The notes below the pieces were generated by a model, which saw only the letters and a program-made list of their open reading frames with translations, had not been told where the DNA came from and did not search any database. Positions 25,701-34,480 of a stretch of DNA of 64,000 nt are shown in pieces (the stretch's first letter is position 1; every line of letters starts with the position of its first letter). The DNA comes from an uncultured Algibacter sp. (GTDB lineage Bacteria > Bacteroidota > Bacteroidia > Flavobacteriales > Flavobacteriaceae). The DNA lies in assembly GCA_937958265.1 (NCBI GenBank), contig CALGNX010000014.1:62001-126000 (forward strand), written 5' to 3'. The translations under genes were made by a program, and so were the position numbers.

Positions 25701-26877
25701 GTTGTCTCGAGAACATTTAGTGCTTTTACCCTTGGTTAGCAACACTAAACCAGTTAAAGTTATAGAAATTATTATCTCAGATACAGGTCCTGGACTTGAA
25801 AAAACGGAAATAAATAAAATTTTTGAGCGCTTTTATCAAGTAGAAAATTTAAATAAAACCTATTATGGGGGCACTGGTATTGGGTTAGAGGTCGTTCAGA
25901 ATTTTGTAAAACTTCATAAAGGAGAAATTGTAGTAGAAAGTAAACTTGGTGAAGGAACTACATTTAGGATTTTATTTCCTGCATCAAAAAATCATTTTCA
26001 ACCCCATCAATTAGTGTCCGAAGAAGATACTTTAATAAGTTTAAAAGAACAATTTATACCAACAGATAGTAAATCTATACTGAGCCAAGAAGCGGCTGTT
26101 AGTAATGAGAAAAATAAAATTTATACATTATTAATTGTCGAAGATAATGTAGAACTAAGATCTTATTTAAAAAATGAACTCAAAAGAGATTACAAAATTT
26201 TAGTAGCAAAAAATGGAAATGAGGGCTTAGAGAAGGCTAGAGAGATATTACCCGATGCTATTATAACAGATGTGCTTATGCCAGAGATGAATGGTTTTGA
26301 ATTTTGTAAAATCATAAAAACCGATATCAGAACAAGTCACATACCATTATTGATGCTTACTGCAAAAACAAGAATAGATGACAGAATTGAAGGTATTGGT
26401 CATGGTGCTGATGCTTACATGGTAAAACCTTTTGATATGAGGCTATTAAAACTTCGTATTTCACAGTTAATAACAAGCAGGAAATTAATTTTTGATAAGT
26501 ATTTTGGTGCTATAAGCGGTACAGAAGAGCATAAAACAGGAACCTCTTTTGATAAACAATTTATTAGTAAAGTTTTAAGTTTTATTAATGCGAATATAAG
26601 CGATTCGGATTTAAGTGTAGAATTATTAGCAGCAGAGTTAAACTTAAGTAGAAGCCAATTATATAGAAAAATAAAAGCGCTTACAGGGCAAACGGTTAAC
26701 GAGTTTTTAAGAAAAATACGCTTGCAAAGAGCTAAACAGTTATTAGAAGCAGGTAGTGCCAATGTTAGTGAAGTTTGCTATAAAGTAGGATTCGCATCAC
26801 CATCATATTTTACCAAATGTTTTAAGGGGCATTTTGGCATACTTCCAACTGAGGTACAATCGAAAAATAAAGATTGA
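22711..26877 (+). CDS. Hybrid two-component system regulator (HTCS) of PUL 1
   Basis: A one-protein sensor and regulator of about 1388 residues. In order: signal peptide; two seven-bladed Reg_prop beta-propellers (to about 730, repeated WIGT/WLGT motifs); Y_Y_Y domain (about 730-800); one transmembrane helix (WAFLIYALLFISATYLF); HisKA with NISHEFRTPL (phospho-His863); HATPase with NIFSNAMK, DTGPGLE and GGTGIGLEV; receiver with phospho-Asp1187 in ITDVLMPEMNG; AraC-type HTH to the end. It would sense a periplasmic oligosaccharide and activate the adjacent PUL. I chose the ATG at 22711; a TTG 12 bases upstream is in frame. All catalytic residues are intact. Confidence 0.95.
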   Translation: MMINKNIFNFLIFYFLACSLFFAQKVSKAYNFVNIKQGVSKMAVSSIIQDHYGFVWIGTNGTGLYKFDGIDYIAYKHIINDETSIGSNFIYASFLDLNNRLWVGTEEGLNLYNRELDKFLRIPVIDSLTNKPISISVRSVKAIDDNNLVIGTFGKGLFKMNLTTLNVVRIGLPNKYQNEFLIINNIACATNGIAYMATNMGLLAYSNLENKFVPSAFEGSYANEPLSSVLLDRDEVLWLGTFTKGIIRLSKNKTGNFVAKRIPFTNTRILSLIELPEGGVLCGTENDGLFQLNTKGHIVNSYLYTKTDDKSILSNSIWSLFIDANERIWLGYYNTGVGVYDKLFDKFKNIESIPNTVNSLQLGSVTGIQRDDLGRLWISMDGGGIDVYDSAKNTFTHINKSKNSIYSGLTTNYLECIFIDSKKNIWAGSWNNGLFLLKHGAKKFINFNKENTNGGLSSNTVLNISEGADGTILIGTFYKGLHVLNPETFKIKQLNSQPFKNYQITSSDIRKILVDSNKNIWLGTTQGLFKIVKTTGGQYIINSIKDKMTKSFKNEVNANHILTMYETTDKRSMWIGTKGAGLARYDLENETLTWFNTLNGLPEDNIHGILESDDKNIWVSSNSGIYKYDIKASKFTNYNYNDGLLSNDFNANAALKDINGNLYFGSYKGIDFFNPNNISLNTNQPNVYLTGFKLFNKKVMPNAEGSPLNKVISETELITLTNKQSVFTIDYSAINYTRPEKNQYAYYLEGLEDTWNYVGNLRSATYTNLDTGRYVFKLKAANNDGIWSEEPTELEIIILPPWWQTGWAFLIYALLFISATYLFNKIIRNRNEEKEVIRNERIQRVQEDKLNERKLQFFTNISHEFRTPLTLMINPLRDIINNKDLELPKEIREKHHVIYKNTDRLYKLINELMDFRKLDLNKMQIKAQELNLSNFIKEIISYFKEEAINRNIQFALDADIPDLMLWADQSMLEKIIFNIFSNAMKVTPDGGAINIDLLSREHLVLLPLVSNTKPVKVIEIIISDTGPGLEKTEINKIFERFYQVENLNKTYYGGTGIGLEVVQNFVKLHKGEIVVESKLGEGTTFRILFPASKNHFQPHQLVSEEDTLISLKEQFIPTDSKSILSQEAAVSNEKNKIYTLLIVEDNVELRSYLKNELKRDYKILVAKNGNEGLEKAREILPDAIITDVLMPEMNGFEFCKIIKTDIRTSHIPLLMLTAKTRIDDRIEGIGHGADAYMVKPFDMRLLKLRISQLITSRKLIFDKYFGAISGTEEHKTGTSFDKQFISKVLSFINANISDSDLSVELLAAELNLSRSQLYRKIKALTGQTVNEFLRKIRLQRAKQLLEAGSANVSEVCYKVGFASPSYFTKCFKGHFGILPTEVQSKNKD

Positions 26878-27545
26878 AGCCATTGAAAATAAAAAAATGA
26901 AACATCTATTTTGGTTAAGTGATAATTGGTATTACTTCCCTAATTAATAGCTGTATTTTTCAAGTATTCTATCAAGCGTTGTAGTTGTCTTAATTTTTTC
27001 TGTAACACTTGTAGTTTAAAGGTATTCTAAAATTTAAATGAGGATAGGAAAAATTAATAAATTATAACATCCTAAAAATAAAATTTTAAGGCGCATTAAG
27101 GGGATTTATATTTAATCGCTAATTCAAAATTTAGTTTAATAGCTTAGCCACCTTCTGCCTTTTTCTTATGGAGTGTAGTATCAAGTTTTCTGCGGTTGCT
27201 AAATTAATAATAAGTGTTAAAAAAAATATTAGAATACTCGATTAGTGGCATATAAAAAGGTTGTTGGTCTCTCATTTAAAATATGAGCAAGGAATATTTG
27301 TGTTGGTTTTTAATTATTTTACTAAAGTGATAACCCTTGTTTAAAGCCTATATTTACTAGTATTGCAACAAATGTTTTAGCACATGCGTTATATGTATTA
27401 GCGTATTTTTTGTTAAAAAAATATATTTGTGAAACAATTTACAGGAATGCTTGAAGGAAGAACGCGAAAAAAAATTCGCTTATTTTTCTAATGTTTTTTT
27501 TGATATAATATCCATAATTTTTTAATAGTAATAACAAAGTCCACA
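26878..27545. other. Regulatory intergenic region upstream of PUL 1 hydrolases
   Basis: 668 AT-rich bases between the HTCS gene and the GH3 gene. It holds a candidate -7 element at 27422-27429. In the predicted leader, a GCGAA/TTCGC hairpin at 27464-27479 is followed by a T-rich stretch. No protein-coding gene is convincing. HTCS binding sites are expected here, but I see no obvious repeated motif. Confidence 0.6.
27422..27429 (+). promoter_or_regulatory. Candidate -7 element for the GH3-GH16 transcript
   Basis: TATATTTG fits the Bacteroidota -7 consensus and lies 117 bases before the GH3 ATG. No -33 TTG occurs at the normal spacing, which would fit an activator-dependent promoter. Confidence 0.45.
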
Positions 27546-30215
27546 ATGAATTTTAATTTTTTGAAAAAGAGTTTATCTAATAAATCGTTTTATTTTAAAA
27601 TGGTTGTTTTTATTTTTTTAGTAGTTGCTTCTTGCGCAAGTAACGATAAACCTAAAAAAATATATGCGTTTAATTTTCAGAATCCTTCATTAAGTATAGA
27701 TGAAAGAGTTCAAGATTTATTAGGGCAAATGACGCTTCAAGAAAAAGTATCACAAATGCGATACGATGCACCAAGTATAGAGCGCTTGGGCATACCGGAA
27801 TACAATTGGTGGAACGAATGTTTGCATGGTGTAGCTAGAGCAGGAGAAGCAACGGTATTTCCCCAAGGAATTGGAATGGGAGCAACTTGGAATGCACCAT
27901 TAATTTTTAAAATGGGTACAGCAGTATCCGATGAGGCTAGAGCAAAGCACCATAAGGCTATAGTCGAAGGTAAAAGAGGGATATATCAAGGTTTAACATT
28001 TTGGACTCCAAACATTAATATTTTTAGAGACCCGCGCTGGGGTAGAGGCCAAGAAACTTATGGAGAAGACCCTTATTTAACCAGTAGAATAGGTGTTAAT
28101 TATATAAAAGCCTTGCAGGGTGATGATGATAAGCACCTTAAGGTTGTTGCAACGGCAAAACATTTTGCAGTGCATAGTGGGCCAGAAAAATCGAGACACG
28201 AAGATAATTACCAAACGTCTAATAGAGATTTATACGAAACTTATTTACCTGCTTTTGAGGCCGCTGTAAAGGAAGCTAAGGTGCACTCTGTAATGTGTGC
28301 TTACAATAGATATAGAGATGAGGCTTGTTGCGGAAGTAATTTATTATTAAACAAAATATTAAGAGACGATTGGGGTTTTGGGGGTTATGTAGTTTCCGAT
28401 TGTTGGGCTATTAACGATTTTTGGGAGCCTAACAAACACAATTTAGTAGAAACACCAGAAGAGGCTGCTGCTTTAGCTGTAGATAGAGGAACAGATTTAA
28501 ATTGTGGAAGTGTTTACGATCCGAACTTAACCGAAGCGGTTTTAAAAAAGTTAATAGACGAACCTAAAGTAGACTTAGCTTTATCTAGGTTGTTCATAGC
28601 GCGTTTTAAATTAGGAATGTTTGATCCGGCTGAAAATGTTAAATGGTCTAAAATCCCTTATGAGGTAGTTGCTAGTGAGGAGCACTATGCATTGTCTGAA
28701 AAAATTGCAAGAGAGTCTATGGTGTTATTAAAAAATGATAACAATACATTACCTTTAAATAAAAACATAAAATCTATTGCCGTAATTGGCCCCAACGCAG
28801 ATTCTAGACAAGTTTTGTTGGGTAATTATCATGGCACACCTAAAAACAATTATACACCTTTACTAGCTATTAAAAATAAATTGCCAAATGCTACAGTAAA
28901 CTATGCGATTGGTAGTGATATAGCGGTAGGCTGGCCTACGTTAAATGCCATTCCTTCTACAGTGCTTAGAAATGGCACGAAAAAAGGTTTAAAAGGCGAG
29001 TATTTTAAAAATGTCGATTGGAAAGGTAATCCAGAGTTTACTAGAAACGATGAAGTCATTGACTTCACTTGGGTTGGTGAAAGACCAATGGATAATTTAA
29101 AGAAGGACGTGTTTTCTGTAAAATGGACTGGCGAATTAGTACCAGATGTATCTGGAGCATATAGAATAGGCTTAAGAGCAAGTAGTGGTGGCAAATTGTA
29201 TTTTAACGATACATTACGTTTTGAATTTAGTGATGATCATGAGCCAAAAACACATTATTTCGATGCTGATTTAGTTGAAGGTGAGGTTAATACTATTAAA
29301 ATCGAATATTATAATTACCATGCAGATCCACAAGCACAATTAGTTTGGGCTAAAACGGATGCAGACTTAATAACGCCAGCCATTGATGCAGCAAAAAAAT
29401 CAGAGGTGGTGTTATTGTTTTTAGGCTTATCGCCATCTATTGAAGGTGAAGAAATGCCTGTACTTTTAGAAGGTTTCGATAAAGGAGACCGCTCAGAAAT
29501 TTCTCTGCCTAAAACACAAGTGGAGCTTATGAAAAAAATACAAGCCCTAGGGAAGCCTACTGTTTTAGTTTTAATGAATGGTAGTGCTTTAGCTGTTAAT
29601 TGGGCGGCAGATAATGTGCCTGCTATTTTAGAAGCTTGGTATCCTGGAGAATTTGGAGGTAAAGCTATAGCAGATGTTTTATTTGGAGACTATAACCCTG
29701 GCGGAAAGTTACCTGTTACCTTTTATAAGTCTGTAAATGATTTGCCAGATTTTAAGAATTATAATATGGAAAACAGAACTTATAAGTATTTTAAAGGTGA
29801 GCCTTTGTTTCCTTTTGGTCACGGTTTAAGTTATACTAATTTTTCATATTCTGCCCTAAATATTCAAGACAGTATTGTAGCAAACGAGCCTATTACTGTT
29901 AGTGTGAACGTTACTAATGCAGGGGAAATTGCCGGAGATGAGGTTGTGCAACTATATTTAACTCATAAAGGCGATACAAGTGGTCCAAAAAGATCTTTAG
30001 TAGGTTTTAATAGAATCCATTTAAAAGTAAACGAAACAAAAACTGTTAATTTTACAGTAACTCCTAAGCAATATGGAATTATAGCGCCAGATGGTAAATA
30101 TTCTATAAAAACAGGGTTATTAACATTTTCTGTTGGTGGAAAACAACCTGGGTTTAAAAATCTGGCGGATGCATCTACGACTAATAGTATGCAAAAAACA
30201 ATACTATTACAATAA
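27546..30215 (+). CDS. GH3 beta-xylosidase-type lipoprotein with PA14 insert
   Basis: An 889-residue lipoprotein (VVASC, Cys30). The GH3 TIM-barrel domain has YNWWNECLHGVARAG, a substrate-binding signature of the xylosidase/arabinosidase branch of GH3. FRDPRWGRGQETYGEDP and AKHFAVHSG follow, with the nucleophile in VVSDCWAI (Asp285). The alpha/beta sandwich domain is split by a PA14 module (about 478-615, starting KGEYFKNVDW), and EGEEMPVLLEGFDKGDR carries the likely acid/base region. A fibronectin-III-like domain ends the protein. It probably removes terminal beta-xylosyl (possibly glucosyl) units from oligosaccharides. It is the first gene of PUL 1 proper and lies 11 bases before the GH16 gene. 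Confidence 0.9.
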   Translation: MNFNFLKKSLSNKSFYFKMVVFIFLVVASCASNDKPKKIYAFNFQNPSLSIDERVQDLLGQMTLQEKVSQMRYDAPSIERLGIPEYNWWNECLHGVARAGEATVFPQGIGMGATWNAPLIFKMGTAVSDEARAKHHKAIVEGKRGIYQGLTFWTPNINIFRDPRWGRGQETYGEDPYLTSRIGVNYIKALQGDDDKHLKVVATAKHFAVHSGPEKSRHEDNYQTSNRDLYETYLPAFEAAVKEAKVHSVMCAYNRYRDEACCGSNLLLNKILRDDWGFGGYVVSDCWAINDFWEPNKHNLVETPEEAAALAVDRGTDLNCGSVYDPNLTEAVLKKLIDEPKVDLALSRLFIARFKLGMFDPAENVKWSKIPYEVVASEEHYALSEKIARESMVLLKNDNNTLPLNKNIKSIAVIGPNADSRQVLLGNYHGTPKNNYTPLLAIKNKLPNATVNYAIGSDIAVGWPTLNAIPSTVLRNGTKKGLKGEYFKNVDWKGNPEFTRNDEVIDFTWVGERPMDNLKKDVFSVKWTGELVPDVSGAYRIGLRASSGGKLYFNDTLRFEFSDDHEPKTHYFDADLVEGEVNTIKIEYYNYHADPQAQLVWAKTDADLITPAIDAAKKSEVVLLFLGLSPSIEGEEMPVLLEGFDKGDRSEISLPKTQVELMKKIQALGKPTVLVLMNGSALAVNWAADNVPAILEAWYPGEFGGKAIADVLFGDYNPGGKLPVTFYKSVNDLPDFKNYNMENRTYKYFKGEPLFPFGHGLSYTNFSYSALNIQDSIVANEPITVSVNVTNAGEIAGDEVVQLYLTHKGDTSGPKRSLVGFNRIHLKVNETKTVNFTVTPKQYGIIAPDGKYSIKTGLLTFSVGGKQPGFKNLADASTTNSMQKTILLQ

Positions 30216-30226
30216 TAATAGATGTC

Positions 30227-31123
30227 ATGACAAATATATATAATTTAGGGTTTACGGTTCTTTTATCATTGTTTTTAGCGTGCTCCAACTCTAATGAGAT
30301 TGATGTGGCTGTTAGTGTGGATTTAGAAGAAATTCCTTTGGAAAATCTAGCTACAAAGGAGGAAATGCAAATTACCGAAGATGGTTGGCAATTGGTTTTT
30401 GATGAAGCATTTGATAGTAATTTAGACCAATGGAATGTTTGGCTGGGTGGTGCTTTTAACAATGAGATTCAACTGTATAATCGCGAACAAATGACTGTAG
30501 CAAATGGCATTCTTACTATTAAAGCAGAAAAGAAGCCAGTAAATGGGGTGTCTAATCCTTTTAATTCAAAAAACAAAGCTTTTGAATACGTTTCAGGAAG
30601 GATAGAAACTAAAAACGTATTTGGACCCTCAAATAAAGAAGGAGAAAAAGAGTATAGAATACTGTCGCGTATAAAATTAGCAGAAGGAAATGGTATGTGG
30701 CCAGCATTTTGGACATATACAAACCCTTGGCCAACTCTAGGAGAAATTGATATAGTGGAATCTAGTGGTAAACAAACCACTAAATTTCATTCGCATATAT
30801 TTCACGGTACAGAAGTTAATGCGCCACTTACTAAAAACGAAGATACATCAAAAACGCATGAATTAAATATCGACCTTACTTCAGGTTTTCATACGTACGA
30901 GCTAATTTGGAAAGCAGAAAGCTTAGGTATTTTATTCGACGGGCAGCTTATTCATACATATAAATCAGATTCAAAAAAATATGTAGAATATTTATTCGGG
31001 AACAAACATCAAATTGTTTTAAATCTAGCAGTAGGAGGTGGTGTTTTTGAAGGTTTAAGCTCAGATTCTTTTGTCGATTCTGCTTATATGCAGGTAGATT
31101 GGGTAAAGGTTTATAAGCGTTAA
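30227..31123 (+). CDS. GH16 endo-beta-glycanase lipoprotein (laminarinase type)
   Basis: A 298-residue lipoprotein (FLAC, Cys19). A single GH16 beta-jelly-roll occupies the mature protein, with WQLVFDEAF, YVSGRIETKN, GMWPAFWTY and the catalytic GEIDIVES: nucleophile Glu173, Asp175, acid/base Glu178. The ExDxxE spacing is the beta-bulge form seen in GH16 beta-1,3- and beta-1,3/1,4-glucanases. There is no carbohydrate-binding module. As a probable surface lipoprotein it would make the first cuts in the polymer taken up by the SusC/D pair. Laminarin or a mixed-linkage glucan is the standard guess; pairing with a xylosidase-type GH3 leaves the substrate open. Confidence 0.92.
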   Translation: MTNIYNLGFTVLLSLFLACSNSNEIDVAVSVDLEEIPLENLATKEEMQITEDGWQLVFDEAFDSNLDQWNVWLGGAFNNEIQLYNREQMTVANGILTIKAEKKPVNGVSNPFNSKNKAFEYVSGRIETKNVFGPSNKEGEKEYRILSRIKLAEGNGMWPAFWTYTNPWPTLGEIDIVESSGKQTTKFHSHIFHGTEVNAPLTKNEDTSKTHELNIDLTSGFHTYELIWKAESLGILFDGQLIHTYKSDSKKYVEYLFGNKHQIVLNLAVGGGVFEGLSSDSFVDSAYMQVDWVKVYKR

Positions 31124-31309
31124 AATTAAAATTCAATGATTGTTAATTTGTTTTAATAAGCAGAGTTGTCATTTTTTTGTTGATTTATTTGTCTTTTAAA
31201 TAAATATTTTAAGGGTTTTTTAGTATATTATCGATTTGGAGAGTAGGTGTAATTAAAAGCATTTTTAAAGGGTAACGGTTTTTTTTTTAATAAATTTAAG
31301 AAATAACCT

Positions 31310-31317
31310 TACCTTTG
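31310..31317 (+). promoter_or_regulatory. Candidate -7 element for susCD (PUL 1)
   Basis: TACCTTTG matches TAnnTTTG exactly and lies 66 bases before the SusC ATG. A proper -33 TTG is missing, as expected for an activated promoter. It implies that susCD can be transcribed separately from GH3-GH16. Confidence 0.5.
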
Positions 31318-31382
31318 GAATGGAATATTTACTATTCAACATAGCGTAGCTAAAATTAAACAAATTAAATTAAACTAAATTT

Positions 31383-34300
31383 ATGACTATGAATTACTCA
31401 AGAAAACTACTGTTTATAGTGGTTTTAATGTTCACAAACGTGCTTATCGCGCAAACTATTACTGGTTTAATTACAGATGGGACTGGTCCTTTACCAGGAG
31501 CAAGTATTATTGAAAAGGGTACAAATAATGGTGTAACAACCGACTTTGATGGTAAATATGTTTTAAACCTAAATTCAAGTAGCGGTACTATTGTGGTGAG
31601 CTTTTTAGGATACATAACAAAAGAAGTATCAGTTGTTGGAAAAACAGTAATCGATGTTAATTTAGATGAAGATTTACAATCTTTAGATGAAGTTGTAATT
31701 GTTGGTTATGGGGCCCAAAAAAGATCGACACTTACAACATCAATAGCGTCTGTACAATCTGAGGAAATTAGCGAAATTCCTGTAGCAGACATTTCACAAG
31801 CTTTACAGGGGCGTGCGGCTGGTGTTAATATATCTGCGGGTGGTTCACCTGGTTCTAAAACCTTGGTTTCCATTAGGGGGTTAAATACTTTTGGCGATGG
31901 GGATCCATTATACGTGGTTGATGGTGTTTTTACAACAAGTATAAATAATATTGATCCAGCGAGTATTGAAAAAATTGATGTTTTAAAAGATGCAGCGGCG
32001 GCGGCAATCTATGGATCTAGAGGGTCAAACGGTGTTATTATCGTTACAACTAAGCAAGGCGTAATTGGTAAAACATCATTTACGTTTAATACGTATACAG
32101 GTTTCCAACGATCTACAGCGCGCTACGACTTACTTAATACGGAACAATATGTCCAATATATAAAGGAAATAAACGCACAGGAAGAAGGTGGGACTCAAGT
32201 GGATGTTATAAATAATAATCCAGAGTTTGATGGTAATGGTATTGAAACAGATTGGCAGAATGAGTTGTTTAGAATCGCACTTTTAAAAAGTTATAATTTT
32301 GGTGCAAACGGGGGGACAGAAAAAGCTAAATATAATTTTTCATTCTCTGCCTTTGATCAAGACGGTATATATATTGATACGAATTTTAAGCGTTACACAT
32401 TTAATGCAAACAGCGAAGCTAAAATAAATGATAACTTTAAAATAGGCGAAACATTTGCTTATGGTTATACAGAAACTATTGCACCGCAAACTAGTGGTGG
32501 GCGCGTACCATTATATAACATATTAGCAGCTTCACCTTACATACCAGTTAGAAACCCAGACGGTAGTTTCGCAGGCCCTAATGCAGGAGATGTTAATAAT
32601 TCTAGAAGTCAAGTTAGAGTACAAGAAACGGAAGATAACTTAAACAGAGCAACCTCTTTAATTGGAAGTTTGTATGCTGAATTTAAGTTGGCACAGGGCT
32701 TAACATTTAAATCGCAGTTTGGCTTAAATTCAAGATTCGATTTTCAAGACAATATTTCCCGTGCTTTTACCTCTTCAGGGCAATTTGGGCAGGCGAATAC
32801 CGTTATATCTAAAAGAAGAACAAATTCCATATCAACGATATTAACTAATACTTTAAATTACAATAAATCTTTTGGGAGTCATAGCATTAATGCTACTTTA
32901 GTTTCCGAGCAGCAAAATGATAAAACAGAGGTTTTAACAGGAGATCTTAATAATACAGTAACTTCAGAAATCCCAGAGGTTCAAAATGGTATTTCTAATA
33001 GTTTTACAATCCCAGTTAAATTAATATCGTATCTCGGTCGTGTAAGTTATAATTATCAAGGAAAATATCTTTTACAGGGGTCTATACGTCGTGATAAATC
33101 TTCATTTTTCGCGCCAGAGAATAGTGTGGGCTGGTTTCCAGGTGCTTCGCTTGGTTGGGTAGCGTCAAGAGAAAGTTTTCTTGAGGATACTGCTATTAAT
33201 AACCTTAAGTTTAAGGCGAGTTATGGTGTTACAGGAAATAATAGACTTCCTAATTCATCGACTCGAGTAAATCAATTTCAACCTTCTGTTTCTGGTGGTT
33301 TTAACTTCCCTATAGATGGTACAAGACAAAACGGTTTTACGGTTACAGGAGCTAGCAATCGCGATTTGGTTTGGGAACAAGGTATTAACCAAAATTACGG
33401 GTTTGAGTTAGGTCTGTGGAATGATAAGGTAACATTTGCTGCCGATTATTTCAAAAACAGAAGCGACGGGTTAATTGTTGGAGAAGCGCAAAGACCGTCA
33501 GCAGGTATTCCAGGAGACCAGTTAACAGGAGTAGTTATTCCTAAAAATGTTGGGGATGTTGAGGTCGAGGGACTAGAACTTACCTTAGGATATAATGATT
33601 ACGAAGGTGATTTTAAATGGAGTTTTTGGGGTAATGCATCAAGATCAGAAAGCCAAGTTATCACTTTAGGGTCTGTTACAACCCAATTAAGACAGGCGTC
33701 TTTTAATCCGCCATTTTCTGAGCAATTAAGTAGATTAGCACCTGGTGAACCAATTTTTCACTTCTTTGGCCTAGATTTTGAAGGCGTATATGCAGACGAG
33801 CAAGCTATTATCGATCATTTAGGTGCAGATAACTTAGATCCAAATTCCGATGCTGTTTATAAGCCAAGACCAGGAGATGTGCGTTACAGAGATGTAGATG
33901 GTGATGGTGATATTGATGATAAGGATAGATTAGTAATAGGAGATCCAAACCCAGATTTAACATTTGCTGTAAACTTAAAGGCAGAATATAAATCGTTTGA
34001 TTTAAGTGTATTAATAAATGGTGTTTATGGTGTGGATGCCTTAAACTCAAATGTTTGGTTTTTACAAGGTCAAGAAAATGTTACAAACCATGGTGTTGAG
34101 GTCCTTAATCGTTGGCAAAACCCTGGTGATATTACAGATATCCCAAGGTTCAGATTTGAAGGTAATAATCCAAATAACTTTATTTCAACACGATATATTC
34201 AAGATGCATCTTATGCAAGATTAAGAAATTTGACTATTGGTTATACGATTCCTAGCGCTACATTAAATTCCGTTTTTAAGGGTTATATGTCAAAAGCGAG

Positions 34301-34469
34301 GTTGTATTTACAAGGGCAAAACTTATTAACATTAACTGCTTACGAGGGTCTAGATCCAGAAATAGCACCTTTTTATGGAGGTAATGGATTACTACAAGGA
34401 ACAGCGATTGATCGTGGTGAGGCGCCAAGGCCACACACGTTTATTATGGGAGTACAATTAGAATTTTAA
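31383..34469 (+). CDS. SusC-type TonB-dependent outer-membrane transporter (PUL 1)
   Basis: A 1028-residue SusC/RagA protein that imports oligosaccharides across the outer membrane with its SusD lid. In order: signal peptide to NVLIAQ; carboxypeptidase-regulatory-like beta domain (about 25-100, with TDFDGKY); the SusC junction motif SLDEVVIVGYG; plug domain with LQGRAAGV, SIRGLNTFG and YVVDGVF, IYGSRGSNGVI; then the 22-stranded barrel to the terminal aromatic-rich IMGVQLEF. An Asp-rich loop DVDGDGDIDDKDR near 840 resembles calcium-binding insertions found in many SusC proteins. SusD follows after an 11-base A-rich spacer. Confidence 0.96.
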   Translation: MTMNYSRKLLFIVVLMFTNVLIAQTITGLITDGTGPLPGASIIEKGTNNGVTTDFDGKYVLNLNSSSGTIVVSFLGYITKEVSVVGKTVIDVNLDEDLQSLDEVVIVGYGAQKRSTLTTSIASVQSEEISEIPVADISQALQGRAAGVNISAGGSPGSKTLVSIRGLNTFGDGDPLYVVDGVFTTSINNIDPASIEKIDVLKDAAAAAIYGSRGSNGVIIVTTKQGVIGKTSFTFNTYTGFQRSTARYDLLNTEQYVQYIKEINAQEEGGTQVDVINNNPEFDGNGIETDWQNELFRIALLKSYNFGANGGTEKAKYNFSFSAFDQDGIYIDTNFKRYTFNANSEAKINDNFKIGETFAYGYTETIAPQTSGGRVPLYNILAASPYIPVRNPDGSFAGPNAGDVNNSRSQVRVQETEDNLNRATSLIGSLYAEFKLAQGLTFKSQFGLNSRFDFQDNISRAFTSSGQFGQANTVISKRRTNSISTILTNTLNYNKSFGSHSINATLVSEQQNDKTEVLTGDLNNTVTSEIPEVQNGISNSFTIPVKLISYLGRVSYNYQGKYLLQGSIRRDKSSFFAPENSVGWFPGASLGWVASRESFLEDTAINNLKFKASYGVTGNNRLPNSSTRVNQFQPSVSGGFNFPIDGTRQNGFTVTGASNRDLVWEQGINQNYGFELGLWNDKVTFAADYFKNRSDGLIVGEAQRPSAGIPGDQLTGVVIPKNVGDVEVEGLELTLGYNDYEGDFKWSFWGNASRSESQVITLGSVTTQLRQASFNPPFSEQLSRLAPGEPIFHFFGLDFEGVYADEQAIIDHLGADNLDPNSDAVYKPRPGDVRYRDVDGDGDIDDKDRLVIGDPNPDLTFAVNLKAEYKSFDLSVLINGVYGVDALNSNVWFLQGQENVTNHGVEVLNRWQNPGDITDIPRFRFEGNNPNNFISTRYIQDASYARLRNLTIGYTIPSATLNSVFKGYMSKARLYLQGQNLLTLTAYEGLDPEIAPFYGGNGLLQGTAIDRGEAPRPHTFIMGVQLEF

Positions 34470-34480
34470 AAAAAAAAAAG

